Of a stretch of DNA of 64,000 nucleotides, positions 51,627-59,864 are shown in pieces. The notes beneath the pieces are model-generated. The model searched no databases, had not been told where the DNA came from, and saw nothing but the letters and a program-made list of their open reading frames with translations. The DNA is taken from the NCBI RefSeq assembly GCF_003627075.1, contig NZ_CP032630.1:2046001-2110000 (forward strand), read 5' to 3'. Origin of the DNA: Protaetiibacter intestinalis (GTDB lineage Bacteria > Actinomycetota > Actinomycetes > Actinomycetales > Microbacteriaceae). The first letter of the stretch is position 1; the number at the start of each line of letters is the position of its first letter. Position numbers and translations under genes: made by a program.

Positions 51627-52487
51627 ATGACGGTGGGATTCGCGGGCCTCGGCATCATGGGCACCCCGATGGCGGGACGGCTGCGGGAGGCGGGGGTGCC
51701 GCTCGCGGTGTGGAGCAGGCGCCCGGAGGCATGCGCCGAGCTGGTCGCCCGCGGGGCGGTCGCGGCGCCGGATGCGGGCGCGCTGTTCGCGGTGAGTGAC
51801 GCCGTCATCCTCATGCTGCGCGACGAGGCGGCCACGGACGAGGTGCTCGCCCGCGGCACGGATGTCTTCGCCGGGCGGGTGGCGGGGCGCCTCGTGATCG
51901 TCATGGGCACCAACTCTCCCGCCTACTCGGCCGCGCTCGAGGCCGACATCCGCGCCGCGGGCGGTCGCTACGTGGAGGCACCCGTGTCGGGCTCCCGGGT
52001 GCCCGCGGAGCGCGGCGAGCTCGTCGTGATGCTGGCGGGCGCCGACGATGCGGCGCTCGCGGAGGCCGCAGAGCTGCTCGCCCCGCTCGGCCGGGCCGTC
52101 GTGCCGTGCGGGGCCGTTCCGGGGGCGCTGCGCACCAAGGTCGCCGTCAACCACTACATGATGGCGATGGTCGCGGCCCTCGCCGAGTCGTTGACGACGG
52201 CGCGGCTCGCGGGCCTCGACGTGGATGCCGTGCTGCGGGTGCTCGAGGCGAGCCCCATGGACAGCGCCATCGGCCGGGTGAAGGGCGCGAAGCTCGTCGC
52301 GGGCGACGAGACCCCGCAGGCGGCCGTCTCCGACGTCGTCAAGAACTGCATGCTCGCGCTCGACGCGGCCCGCGCCTCGGGCGCGACGACGCCGATCATC
52401 GAGCTCGTGGCATCCCTCTACGAGGCGACCGCGGCATCCGGCCACGCCGACGCCGACATGGTGGCCGTCGCCCGCCGCTTCGCCTGA
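51627..52487 (+). CDS. NAD(P)-dependent oxidoreductase, 3-hydroxyisobutyrate dehydrogenase-like
   Basis: 286-aa beta-hydroxyacid dehydrogenase family member: dinucleotide site VGFAGLGIMGTPMAGRL, substrate-side PVSGSRVPAERGEL, and the catalytic-lysine helix KVAVNHYMMAMVAALAES, followed by KNCMLALDAARASG. The substrate cannot be told. ATG at 51627 with CACGAT 6 nt upstream. It is followed by a long inverted repeat. Confidence 0.88.
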   Translation: MTVGFAGLGIMGTPMAGRLREAGVPLAVWSRRPEACAELVARGAVAAPDAGALFAVSDAVILMLRDEAATDEVLARGTDVFAGRVAGRLVIVMGTNSPAYSAALEADIRAAGGRYVEAPVSGSRVPAERGELVVMLAGADDAALAEAAELLAPLGRAVVPCGAVPGALRTKVAVNHYMMAMVAALAESLTTARLAGLDVDAVLRVLEASPMDSAIGRVKGAKLVAGDETPQAAVSDVVKNCMLALDAARASGATTPIIELVASLYEATAASGHADADMVAVARRFA

Positions 52488-52490
52488 CCT

Positions 52491-52563
52491 TCGTTCGGGA
52501 GGACGACGCGCCGCGCGGCGGGCGGATCCCGGGGCCGCCACGGCGTGTCATCCTCCCGAACGA
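52491..52563. repeat. 73-bp inverted repeat between the dehydrogenase gene and recG
   Basis: 23-bp arms (5' TCGTTCGGGAGGACGACGC, 3' GTGTCATCCTCCCGAACGA) pair with two mismatches that are G-U wobbles on one strand. The 27-nt core itself can form GCGGC/GCCGC. It starts 4 bp after a stop codon and ends 21 bp before the recG -10. It resembles in architecture, but not in sequence, the four AATGCAGGAG elements. Confidence 0.8.
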
Positions 52564-52583
52564 AAGCGGTCGGCGGCGCTCGC

Positions 52584-52589
52584 TACCCT
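52584..52589 (+). promoter_or_regulatory. Leaderless-type -10 (TACCCT) for recG
   Basis: 6 nt before the GTG at 52596, which decides that start over an upstream frame extension through the inverted repeat. Confidence 0.6.
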
Positions 52590-52595
52590 CGGAGG

Positions 52596-54752
52596 GTGGA
52601 CTCGCCGCTCGACCAGAGGCTGGCATCCGCGCTCGGCGGTCGCACGGCGCAGGTGCTCGAGAAGTCCTTCGGCATGCACACGGTCGGCGATCTGCTCGCG
52701 CACTACCCGCGCCGCTACGGTCGCCGCGGTGAGCTGACCGCGCTCAGCGAGCTGCGCATCGACGAGCCGGTCACGATCGTCGCCGAGGTGCGCAGCGTCA
52801 CCGAGCGGCGCATGCAGAACCGGCGCGGCTCGATCCTCGAGGCCACCATCAGCGACGGGCACGGCATCCTCACCCTCACCTTCTTCAACCAGGGCTTCCG
52901 CAAGAACGAGCTGCGGCCGGGCGTGCGGGGCATCTTCTCGGGCAAGATCGGCGCCTACCGCGGCACGCGGCAGCTCACCCACCCCGACTACGAGCTCTTC
53001 GACCCCGACGAGGCGGCCACCATGGACGCCGAGCAGGCGCAGCGCTGGGCCGAGACGCCGGTGCCGCTCTACCCCGCGACGGCGTCCTTCCCGAGCTGGA
53101 AGCTGCAGAAGGCCGTCGAGACGATCCTCGACGTGCTGCCGCCGCTGCCCGACCCGGTGCCGGACGAGGTGCGCGCGGCCCGGGGGCTCATGGACTTCCG
53201 CGACGCGCTCGTGAAGGTGCACCGCCCCGAGACGGATGCCGACTGGCGTCGCGCGCGCGACGCGCTGCGGTTCCAGGAGGCCCTCGTGCTGCAGCTGGCC
53301 CTGCTCGGGCAGCGCGCCGAGCGGCGCGCGGTGACGGGGCCGCCGCGCATCCCGGGCGCCCTCTCGGAGGCGTTCGAGGCCGCGCTCCCGTGGGCCCTCA
53401 CCGACGACCAGCGGGCGGTGGGGGAGCAGATCGAGGCGGAGTTCCTCGACGGCACGCCCATGAACCGGCTGCTGCAGGGCGAGGTGGGTTCCGGCAAGAC
53501 GCTCGTGGCGCTGCGGGCGATGCTCGCGGTGGCCGAGTCGGGTGGGCAGTCGGCGTTCCTCGCCCCCACCGAGGTGCTCGCCGGTCAGCACCTCCGCTCG
53601 ATCGTGGCGATGCTCGGGCCCGACCTCGCGGCGCGGCTGCGGGTGACGCTGCTCACCGGGCAGCTGCCCGCCGCCGAGCGCCGCAAGGCGCTGCTCGCCG
53701 CGGCATCCGGCGGCGCCGCGATCGTCGTCGGCACGCACGCCCTGCTCGGCGACCAGGTCACCTTCGCCGACCTCGGGCTCGTGATCGTCGACGAGCAGCA
53801 CCGCTTCGGGGTCGAGCAGCGCGAGGCGCTGCGACTCAAGGGGCAGGCGCCGCACGTGCTCGTGCTCTCGGCCACCCCCATCCCGCGCACCGTCGCGATG
53901 ACCGTGTTCGGCGACCTCGACGTCTCGACCCTGCGCACCCTGCCCGCGGGCCGCGCGCCCATCACCTCGCACGTCGTGCCGCTCGCCGAGCACCCCGGCT
54001 GGGAGGCGCGCGTGTGGGAGCGCCTCGCCGAGGAGCTCGCCCAGGGCCGTCAGGGCTTCGTGGTGTGCCCCGCGATCGAGGCGGGGCAGCTCGAGGAGGC
54101 GGATGCGGAGGAGCTGGAGGGCGTCGAGCAGGCCGTGCCCCCCGCCGCGGTCGACGAGACGCTCGCCCGGCTGCGCACGCATCCCTCGCTCGCCGGGCGC
54201 CGCATCGAGCCGCTGCACGGGCGCATGTCGGGGGAGGAGAAGGACCGCGTGATGCGGGCCTTCGCCGCCGGCGACATCGACGTGCTCGTCGCGACGACCG
54301 TCATCGAGGTGGGCGTCGACGTGCCGAACGCCTCCACCATGATCGTGCTCGACGCCGACCGCTTCGGCGTCGCCCAGCTGCACCAGCTGCGCGGCCGCGT
54401 CGGGCGCGGCGGGGTGCCCGGCATCGCCCTGTTCGTGACGCGGGCCGAGCAGGGCAGCCTCGCGCGCGAGCGGGTCGACGCCGTCGCGGCGACGCTCGAC
54501 GGCTTCGAGCTCGCCCAGGCCGACCTCGAGCTGCGCCGCGAGGGCGACGTGCTCGGCGGCACCCAGTCGGGGCGGCGCTCCTCGCTCAAGCTGCTGCGGG
54601 TGATCGAGGATGCGGAGGTGATCGCCGAGGCCCGCGCGGTGGCCGAGGGGCTGCTCGACGCCGATCCCGCGCTCGTCGGGCACGAGGCCCTGCGCGAGGC
54701 GGTCGCGCGCCGCTTCGACACGGCCGAGCGCGCGTTCCTCGGCAAGGCGTGA
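52596..54752 (+). CDS. recG: ATP-dependent DNA helicase RecG
   Basis: 718 aa. Branch-migration helicase that remodels stalled forks and Holliday junctions. N-terminal wedge/OB domain (about 60-170: ITIVAEVRSVTERRMQNRRGS). Helicase motifs: I QGEVGSGKTLVAL, Ia FLAPTEVLA, II VIVDEQHRFGVEQR, III LSATPIPRT, V TTVIEVGVDVPNAS, VI QLHQLRGRVGRG. The motif II DEQH variant is normal for RecG. The GTG start is leaderless type. Confidence 0.96.
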   Translation: MDSPLDQRLASALGGRTAQVLEKSFGMHTVGDLLAHYPRRYGRRGELTALSELRIDEPVTIVAEVRSVTERRMQNRRGSILEATISDGHGILTLTFFNQGFRKNELRPGVRGIFSGKIGAYRGTRQLTHPDYELFDPDEAATMDAEQAQRWAETPVPLYPATASFPSWKLQKAVETILDVLPPLPDPVPDEVRAARGLMDFRDALVKVHRPETDADWRRARDALRFQEALVLQLALLGQRAERRAVTGPPRIPGALSEAFEAALPWALTDDQRAVGEQIEAEFLDGTPMNRLLQGEVGSGKTLVALRAMLAVAESGGQSAFLAPTEVLAGQHLRSIVAMLGPDLAARLRVTLLTGQLPAAERRKALLAAASGGAAIVVGTHALLGDQVTFADLGLVIVDEQHRFGVEQREALRLKGQAPHVLVLSATPIPRTVAMTVFGDLDVSTLRTLPAGRAPITSHVVPLAEHPGWEARVWERLAEELAQGRQGFVVCPAIEAGQLEEADAEELEGVEQAVPPAAVDETLARLRTHPSLAGRRIEPLHGRMSGEEKDRVMRAFAAGDIDVLVATTVIEVGVDVPNASTMIVLDADRFGVAQLHQLRGRVGRGGVPGIALFVTRAEQGSLARERVDAVAATLDGFELAQADLELRREGDVLGGTQSGRRSSLKLLRVIEDAEVIAEARAVAEGLLDADPALVGHEALREAVARRFDTAERAFLGKA

Positions 54753-54784
54753 GGGCGTGTAACGAAACGGTCACATCCGCCCGA

Positions 54785-54790
54785 TAGGAT
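54785..54790 (+). promoter_or_regulatory. Leaderless-type -10 (TAGGAT) for coaD
   Basis: 6 nt before the coaD ATG, in the 44-bp gap after recG. Confidence 0.6.
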
Positions 54791-54796
54791 CCGAAC

Positions 54797-55282
54797 ATGA
54801 CCAGGATCGCCGTCGTTCCCGGGTCGTTCGACCCCGTCACGCTGGGCCACCTCGATGTCATCGAGCGTGCCGCGAACCTCTTCGACGAGCTGCACGTGCT
54901 CGTGGTGCACAACCCCGACAAGTCGGCGCTGCTGCCGATCGCGCAACGCGTGTCGCTCATCCAGGAGTCGATCGCGGAGGCCCGCATCCCCGGGAGCATC
55001 CTCGTGACCAGCTGGAGCGTCGGGCTGCTCGTCGACTACTGCACGGATGTCGGGGCGAGCGTGCTCGTGAAGGGCATCCGCTCGCAGGTCGACGTCGCCT
55101 ACGAGACGCCGATGGCGATCGTGAACCGCGACCTCGCGAAGGTCGAGACGATCTTCATGCTGCCCGACCCCGCGCACGCGCACGTGTCGAGCTCGCTCGT
55201 GCGGCAGGTGGCGTCGCTCGGCGGCGACGTCTCGCCCTACGTGCCGCGGGTGGTCGCGGACTTCCTCGAGCAGCCGCGCTGA
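54797..55282 (+). CDS. coaD: Phosphopantetheine adenylyltransferase CoaD
   Basis: 161-aa nucleotidyltransferase of coenzyme A synthesis: [19 protein letters not shown] (with the HxGH-type motif as LGHL preceded by T), [16 protein letters not shown], and the ATP-side [21 protein letters not shown]. Length fits the family. Converges on the DUF2510 gene. Confidence 0.96.
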   Translation: MTRIAVVPGSFDPVTLGHLDVIERAANLFDELHVLVVHNPDKSALLPIAQRVSLIQESIAEARIPGSILVTSWSVGLLVDYCTDVGASVLVKGIRSQVDVAYETPMAIVNRDLAKVETIFMLPDPAHAHVSSSLVRQVASLGGDVSPYVPRVVADFLEQPR

Positions 55283-55297
55283 CGCGACCGTCGGCCC

Positions 55298-56557
55298 CTA
55301 GCCGACGAGCAGCCCCAGCGAGCTTGCGACCCACAGGCTGAACGCGATGAAGCCGGCCGGGAACACGATCGACACGAGCACGCCGAGCAGCAGTCCGCCG
55401 AGGGCCGCACCGCGTCCGACGCGCACGCGGTGCGCGACGACGAGGCCGACGATGCCGACGATGATGGCGACGAGGCCCGAGACGAACGCGAGCGCCACGA
55501 GGCCGAGCCGCACGAGTCCGAAGATGTCGGGCAGCGCGACGAGCAGCATCCCGACGACGGCGAGCGACGAGAACAGCGCGACGAATCCGAAGCTGAGCGC
55601 GGTCTTCGCGGGCCGGTTGCTCGGCGAGGAGTACTGCGCGTAGGTGGGCACGTTGACGCTCGCGAACGCCGAGGGGTTCTGTGCGGGCCAGGATCCGGTG
55701 ACGGGCGCGGGCTCGACCGGGACGACCTCCGCCTGGTCGGCCGCATGGATGACGGCGCGGTAGCGGTTCGCGATGTCGGGGTCGGCGGATGCGGTGTAGC
55801 CGACGGGACGCGGCGCGGCCGCCACCGGGGGCTTCGGCGGCTCGGGCACGACGTCGGCGTGGCGGCCGATGCGTGCGGCGATCTCGTCGCTCGACGGGCC
55901 GGGTGCCGCGAGCGGCACGGGCGCGCCGGGCATCACGAAGCCGGTGGATGCCGCGGGCTGCGGGGCCGGGACGTGCAGCACGGGCTCGACCGACTGCGGC
56001 GCGAAGGCGGCGGGTGCCGGCGCAGCGGGGGCGGGCTGCTGCGGCTGCACGAACTGCGGAGCCTCCGGCGCGGGTGCCGGGGCGACGGCGGCGAGAGGTG
56101 CGACGGGCGCCTGGGGTGTGGCGAGCGCCTCGGGCATCGTGAAGACGGGGGCCTCGGGCATCGTGAAGGCCGGGGCCGCCTCGGGCATCGTGAACGCGGG
56201 GGCGGCGGCTGCCATCGGCTCGGCGTTCGGGAGCACGTAGCCGTCCATCGCGGGGGCGGCGGCCACGGGTGCGGCCGGGGCGCCGTAGGCGGTGGCGGCG
56301 GGCGCGGTGAGGACGGGTGCCGCGGCCTCGGCCGGCGCGGCGGAGCTCGGGGTCATGGCGAACACGAAGGGCTCCGGCTCACGCGGGGCCGGGGGAGCGG
56401 CGACGAGCGTGTCGACGTGCGCGGCGACGGCCGCGGGGGCCTCGCCCAGGGGCGCGCGCGTGTGCTCGGTCCACCCGTGTCCCGACCACCACCGCTCGGT
56501 GGTTGCGTCTTCGGGGTCGGTGAACCACCCCGCTGCAGGCGCAGTGCTCGAATCCAT
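55298..56557 (-). CDS. DUF2510 membrane protein with Ala/Pro repeat linker
   Basis: 419 aa. The N-terminal 30 residues are a DUF2510 motif (AAGWFTDPEDATTERWWSGHGWTEHTR). A 240-residue Ala/Pro-rich linker follows, with tandem APAFTMPEA-type repeats (about residues 112-150). The C-terminus holds three or four membrane helices resembling DUF4190. The DNA of the repeat shows near-identical units at 56120-56205. Function unknown; such proteins are common envelope proteins in Microbacteriaceae. The ATG has a GACGGT box 6 nt upstream. Confidence 0.78.
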   Translation of the reverse strand: MDSSTAPAAGWFTDPEDATTERWWSGHGWTEHTRAPLGEAPAAVAAHVDTLVAAPPAPREPEPFVFAMTPSSAAPAEAAAPVLTAPAATAYGAPAAPVAAAPAMDGYVLPNAEPMAAAAPAFTMPEAAPAFTMPEAPVFTMPEALATPQAPVAPLAAVAPAPAPEAPQFVQPQQPAPAAPAPAAFAPQSVEPVLHVPAPQPAASTGFVMPGAPVPLAAPGPSSDEIAARIGRHADVVPEPPKPPVAAAPRPVGYTASADPDIANRYRAVIHAADQAEVVPVEPAPVTGSWPAQNPSAFASVNVPTYAQYSSPSNRPAKTALSFGFVALFSSLAVVGMLLVALPDIFGLVRLGLVALAFVSGLVAIIVGIVGLVVAHRVRVGRGAALGGLLLGVLVSIVFPAGFIAFSLWVASSLGLLVG

Positions 56558-56612
56558 ACCACTACCGTCATGGAGCGGGGCCGGTCTGTTCTAGCCCCCG
56601 AAGTGGGCTACC

Positions 56613-57173
56613 TCAGTGCGACAGGCCCGCGGCGTGGCGCGCCGCGTCGAGGAAGGCGGGGCGTACGCGTTCCCAGCCGTCGAGGTAACCGCCGACGAGT
56701 GCGGCGTCGCGCAGCAGCACGAGCTCGCCGGCGGCCCGCGCCGGATCCGGTGCTCCGGATGCCGTGAGCAGGTTTTCGAGGACGCCGCGGAACCAGCCGC
56801 GCTGGGCGTCGACGGTGCGCCGCACGCCGCTGTCGGCATCCGGGTACTCCGCGGCGGCGTTGATGAACGGGCAGCCGCGGGTGTGGTTGCGTTCCACGTC
56901 GGCGGCGAGGCCGTCGATGACGAGTTCGAGCCGCTGTCGCGGGTCGTCGGTGCTCGCCTCGGCCGCGTCGAACGCCTCGCGGAGCCGGGCGTCCTCGAGC
57001 CCGAGGTAGGCCTCGACGAGGTCCTCCTTGCTGGGGAAGTGGCGGTAGAAGGTGGCGCGCGTGACCCCGGCCTCGCTCACGATGCGGTCGACGCCGACCG
57101 AGTGGATGCCTTCGCGGTAGAAGAGCTCGGATGCCGTGCGCAGCAGGCGCTCGCGGGGTTCGGAGATGGCCAT
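56613..57173 (-). CDS. TetR-family transcriptional repressor
   Basis: 186 aa. N-terminal TetR helix-turn-helix: RERLLRTASELFYREGIHSVGVDRIVSEAGVTRATFYRHFPSKEDLVEAYL. A helical ligand-binding C-terminus follows. Divergent from the alpha/beta hydrolase; two copies of an AGAACGAT-type operator lie between them. One touches its own -10, so it probably represses both itself and the hydrolase. Inducer unknown. Confidence 0.93.
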   Translation of the reverse strand: MAISEPRERLLRTASELFYREGIHSVGVDRIVSEAGVTRATFYRHFPSKEDLVEAYLGLEDARLREAFDAAEASTDDPRQRLELVIDGLAADVERNHTRGCPFINAAAEYPDADSGVRRTVDAQRGWFRGVLENLLTASGAPDPARAAGELVLLRDAALVGGYLDGWERVRPAFLDAARHAAGLSH

Positions 57174-57179
57174 GGGGAA

Positions 57180-57185
57180 ATGATA
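57180..57185 (-). promoter_or_regulatory. Leaderless-type -10 (TATCAT) of the tetR gene
   Basis: Minus-strand TATCAT, 6 nt before the ATG and adjoining operator 1. Confidence 0.55.
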
Positions 57186-57198
57186 GAACGATCTTTCT
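57185..57198. promoter_or_regulatory. TetR operator 1 (AGAACGATCTTTCT)
   Basis: Near-palindrome matching operator 2 at 13 of 14 positions. It lies between the tetR -10 and the hydrolase -35. Confidence 0.75.
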
Positions 57199-57206
57199 CT
57201 TTTTGC

Positions 57207-57235
57207 TTGACATCCGAGATGTCGAGGTCTAGCTT
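57207..57235 (+). promoter_or_regulatory. Promoter of the alpha/beta hydrolase gene
   Basis: TTGACA (57207-57212), 17 nt, TAGCTT (57230-57235): a near-consensus housekeeping promoter flanked by the two operators. Confidence 0.75.
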
Positions 57236-57251
57236 CGGGAATGTCAAAGAA

Positions 57252-57265
57252 AGAACGATCGTTCT
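57252..57265. promoter_or_regulatory. TetR operator 2 (AGAACGATCGTTCT)
   Basis: A perfect 14-bp palindrome just downstream of the hydrolase -10, placed to block transcription initiation or clearance. Confidence 0.8.
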
Positions 57266-57307
57266 ACCAACCGACACGGAACGACGAACCCCCGAGGAGC
57301 AGGAATC

Positions 57308-58123
57308 ATGACCGCCACCAAGACCCCCATCGTGCTCATCCACGGACTGTGGATGACCCCCAAGAGCTGGGACACCTGGGCCGCGTACTTCGAAGCACGT
57401 GGCCACCGGGTGATCCGTCCGGGCTGGCCGGGAATCGACGACCGGGAGGTCGACGACATCCGGAGCAACCCCGAGGCGCTCAAGGGCGTCGGCCTCGCGC
57501 AGATCGCCGACCACTACGAGCGGATCATCCGCGAGCTGCCCGAGAAGCCCATCATCATGGGCCACTCCTTCGGCGGCCTGCTCACCCAGATGCTCGCCGA
57601 CCGCGACCTCGGCGTCGCCTACGTCGCCGTCACCCCGGGGCAGCCGGCGGGCATCACGACGCTGCCGGCGTCGACGCTGCGCACGGGCTTCCCGATCCTG
57701 TCGAACCCGTTCGGCAAGAACGGCGCGAAGCCGATCTCGAAGGCGCACTTCCACTTCACCTTCGGCAACGACCTCTCGCGGGCCGCGTCGGACGAACTGT
57801 GGGAGCAGTTCGCGGTGCCGTCCTACAACCGGGTGTTCTTCGAGGGCGTCGCGGCCGCCTTCGACGAGAAGGGCGGCGTGAGCCACGTCGACTACGCGAA
57901 GGCCGACCGTGCCCCGCTGCTCGTCATCGCGGGTGAGATCGACCACGTGGTGCCGCCGGCCATCGGCACGGCGATCGTGAAGAAGTACCGGGCGAGCGGC
58001 AGCCCGTCGCTCGTCGAGTACAAGGAGTACGCGGGCCGCACGCACCGCATCGTGTCGCAGGACGGCTGGGAGGAAGTGGCCGAGTACGCCCTCGACTGGG
58101 CGCTCGAGCACGCGCAGGCCTGA
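57308..58123 (+). CDS. Alpha/beta hydrolase under TetR control
   Basis: 271 aa: oxyanion-side LIHGLWMTPKSWDTW, nucleophile GHSFGG (Ser87), Asp in AGEIDHVVPP, His in AGRTHRIVSQ. No signal peptide, so cytoplasmic. The substrate is unknown; the TetR arrangement suggests detoxification or use of an inducing ester. The ATG is preceded by GAGGAG. It ends at a strong terminator. Confidence 0.9.
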   Translation: MTATKTPIVLIHGLWMTPKSWDTWAAYFEARGHRVIRPGWPGIDDREVDDIRSNPEALKGVGLAQIADHYERIIRELPEKPIIMGHSFGGLLTQMLADRDLGVAYVAVTPGQPAGITTLPASTLRTGFPILSNPFGKNGAKPISKAHFHFTFGNDLSRAASDELWEQFAVPSYNRVFFEGVAAAFDEKGGVSHVDYAKADRAPLLVIAGEIDHVVPPAIGTAIVKKYRASGSPSLVEYKEYAGRTHRIVSQDGWEEVAEYALDWALEHAQA

Positions 58124-58132
58124 CCACGGGAC

Positions 58133-58165
58133 AAGGCGCGGCACCCGCACGGGTGGCCGCGCCTT
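58133..58165 (+). terminator. Hairpin terminator after the alpha/beta hydrolase
   Basis: AAGGCGCGG(C)ACCC pairs with GGGTGGCCGCGCCTT around GCAC (14-bp stem, one bulge), ending in TT, 10 bp after the stop. Confidence 0.8.
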
Positions 58166-58198
58166 CCGCGTGTCCGGGGTCGGTGGCACACTTCCCGC

Positions 58199-58549
58199 AT
58201 GGTGACGGATGCGGAGCGCCGCGCGGCGGATGCGTCGCGCGCCCGGCTCGGGGCGCTGACGGCGCCGCTGCTCGCACGGCCGGGGGTGAGCTGGGGCCGC
58301 ATGTTCTCGACCGAGGGGCTCGGCATCCGCGGCAAGATCTTCGCCGTCGTGGTGCACGACGGCGGGCTCATGGTCAAGGTGCCCGAGCCGCGCGCCGACG
58401 AACTCGTCGCCGACGGTGCGGTCGTGCGCATGGTGATGCGCGGCCGCGAGCTGCGCGAGTGGGTCGTGTCGGCCCCCGCGGCATCCGACGCCGAGTGGCT
58501 CGCGCTCGTCGAGGAGGCCTACGTCTACCTCGACGAGATCACGCCCTGA
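58199..58549 (+). CDS. TfoX N-terminal-domain-like protein
   Basis: 116-aa cytoplasmic protein resembling the stand-alone TfoX/Sxy N-terminal fold: GVSWGRMFSTEGLGIRGKIFAVVVHDGGLMVKV followed by a C-terminal helix. The family role in actinobacteria is unknown. The start could be the ATG at 58199 or the adjoining GTG. Overlaps the convergent gene by 11 bp. Confidence 0.75.
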   Translation: MVTDAERRAADASRARLGALTAPLLARPGVSWGRMFSTEGLGIRGKIFAVVVHDGGLMVKVPEPRADELVADGAVVRMVMRGRELREWVVSAPAASDAEWLALVEEAYVYLDEITP

Positions 58550-58907
58550 ACTCGCGCCGCGCGCCCGGGCCCAGCGGCCGCAGTTCGTCGCCCACGGGCA
58601 GCGGAAGCTCGTGGAAGCGCTGCGGAGCCCCGACGGCGCCGAAGTCGTCGTCCTTCACGACGACGCGTGTGCTCGACACCTCGGCGATGCGCACCGTCAG
58701 CCACGCACCATCCGACTGACGCAGTTCGTAGAGGTCGGCGAGGTAGCCGATCCCGAGCTCCTCGAGCGCATTCTCGGCGCTCGACCAGTCGGTCTGCCCG
58801 GTGCGCTCCCGCCCGAGCAGATCGATCGCGACGAAGCCGTCGCCGACGGGGAGGATCCACCCCACGCGCTCACCGTCGCCGCGCCGATGCTCGATCCACT
58901 CGTCCAC
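58539..58907 (-). CDS. Hypothetical 122-aa protein
   Basis: Not recognised. A soluble, beta-rich, acidic protein starting VDEWIEHRRGDGERVGWILPVGDGF, with a possible small SH3-like core (VTVRIAEVSSTRVVVKDDDFG-type strands). The GTG start has a minus-strand TAGGCT box 7 nt upstream (58915-58920), like other leaderless genes here. It lies 22 bp after the DUF3800 gene, on the same strand. Confidence 0.65.
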   Translation of the reverse strand: MDEWIEHRRGDGERVGWILPVGDGFVAIDLLGRERTGQTDWSSAENALEELGIGYLADLYELRQSDGAWLTVRIAEVSSTRVVVKDDDFGAVGAPQRFHELPLPVGDELRPLGPGARREFRA

Positions 58908-58929
58908 GTGCCCGAGCCTAGGCGCGTCG

Positions 58930-59787
58930 TCACCGTGTGACGGGCCAGGCTTCCGGCTTCGGGAAGATGACGAGTCCCTCGCCGTCGGGGTCGCCGGTCG
59001 CCGGGTCGGGCGCGAGCAGGCCGCGGACCGTCGGCCAGAGCGCCCGGGCCCCGGCGGAGGAGAAGCCGCGGTCGACGCCCTCGTGGGTGGTGAAGGCCAC
59101 CAGGTCGGCGAGCTGGATGATCTCGCGATCCCAGGTGGAGAGGCTCGAATCGATCCACAGTGGACGGTCGAGCAGCAGCCGGTAGTCGGCGCGCAGGCGG
59201 CCGCGCGCGGCCAGCTCGTCGCGGATGCGGGTGAGCTCGTGGTCGCGGAACGCCTTCTCGTGCTCGGTCTGCTGGTCGGCGACGAGGATGCCGCCCTCCT
59301 CCGGGTGGTGGCGTTCGAGCTCCATCGCGATGCGGCGGTACAGGAACGCGTACGCCCAGCCGAGCGCGGGTTCCCCCGGGCGCTCCACGAACAGCGCCCG
59401 CTTGTCGATGGCGACGGTGAAGACGATCGGGTGCGCGTGTGCGAGCAGCCCGACGACCTCCGTCTCGAGCGCGTCGAGTTCTGCACCGTCGGTGATCGCG
59501 GCGTAGTCGGCGTCCGGGTCGGTACGCGCGCCCTCGACGCGACGCCGCGTGATCGCGAGGCGGCGCCCTTTGAGCTCGGTCTCGTTCCACGGGCGGTCGG
59601 CACCGGCGCCCAGGTGGTCCCGCTTCACGCGGTCGATCGCCTCCGCGAGCGGGCGTCGGGAGGTGTCGCGGATGCCGACCGCCGACAGCACGAACCAGTC
59701 GGTCGTGTCGCGGGCGAGCCGCGTCGGGTCGGCCGGATCGGCGGCCATCCGGTGGTGCCCGGACTCGTCGATGTAGAAGAGCAGCAT
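58930..59787 (-). CDS. DUF3800-domain protein
   Basis: 285 aa. The start is MLLFYIDESG, the RNase H-like first strand with catalytic-type Asp/Glu of DUF3800. Later acidic residues occur (VTVAIDKRALF; the C-terminal QLADLVAF). DUF3800 proteins are predicted nucleases often seen in accessory or defence regions. The ATG at 59787 is preferred: a minus-strand TAGCGT box (59795-59800) lies 7 nt upstream and the family N-terminus begins there. The frame is open for 16 more codons upstream. Confidence 0.82.
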   Translation of the reverse strand: MLLFYIDESGHHRMAADPADPTRLARDTTDWFVLSAVGIRDTSRRPLAEAIDRVKRDHLGAGADRPWNETELKGRRLAITRRRVEGARTDPDADYAAITDGAELDALETEVVGLLAHAHPIVFTVAIDKRALFVERPGEPALGWAYAFLYRRIAMELERHHPEEGGILVADQQTEHEKAFRDHELTRIRDELAARGRLRADYRLLLDRPLWIDSSLSTWDREIIQLADLVAFTTHEGVDRGFSSAGARALWPTVRGLLAPDPATGDPDGEGLVIFPKPEAWPVTR

Positions 59788-59864
59788 CGCGGCCACGCTA
59801 GCGCGCCGGGCCGGCATCCGGGTGCGCGAAAGCATCCGGAAATGTCCATGAGCAGAATGGGGGT

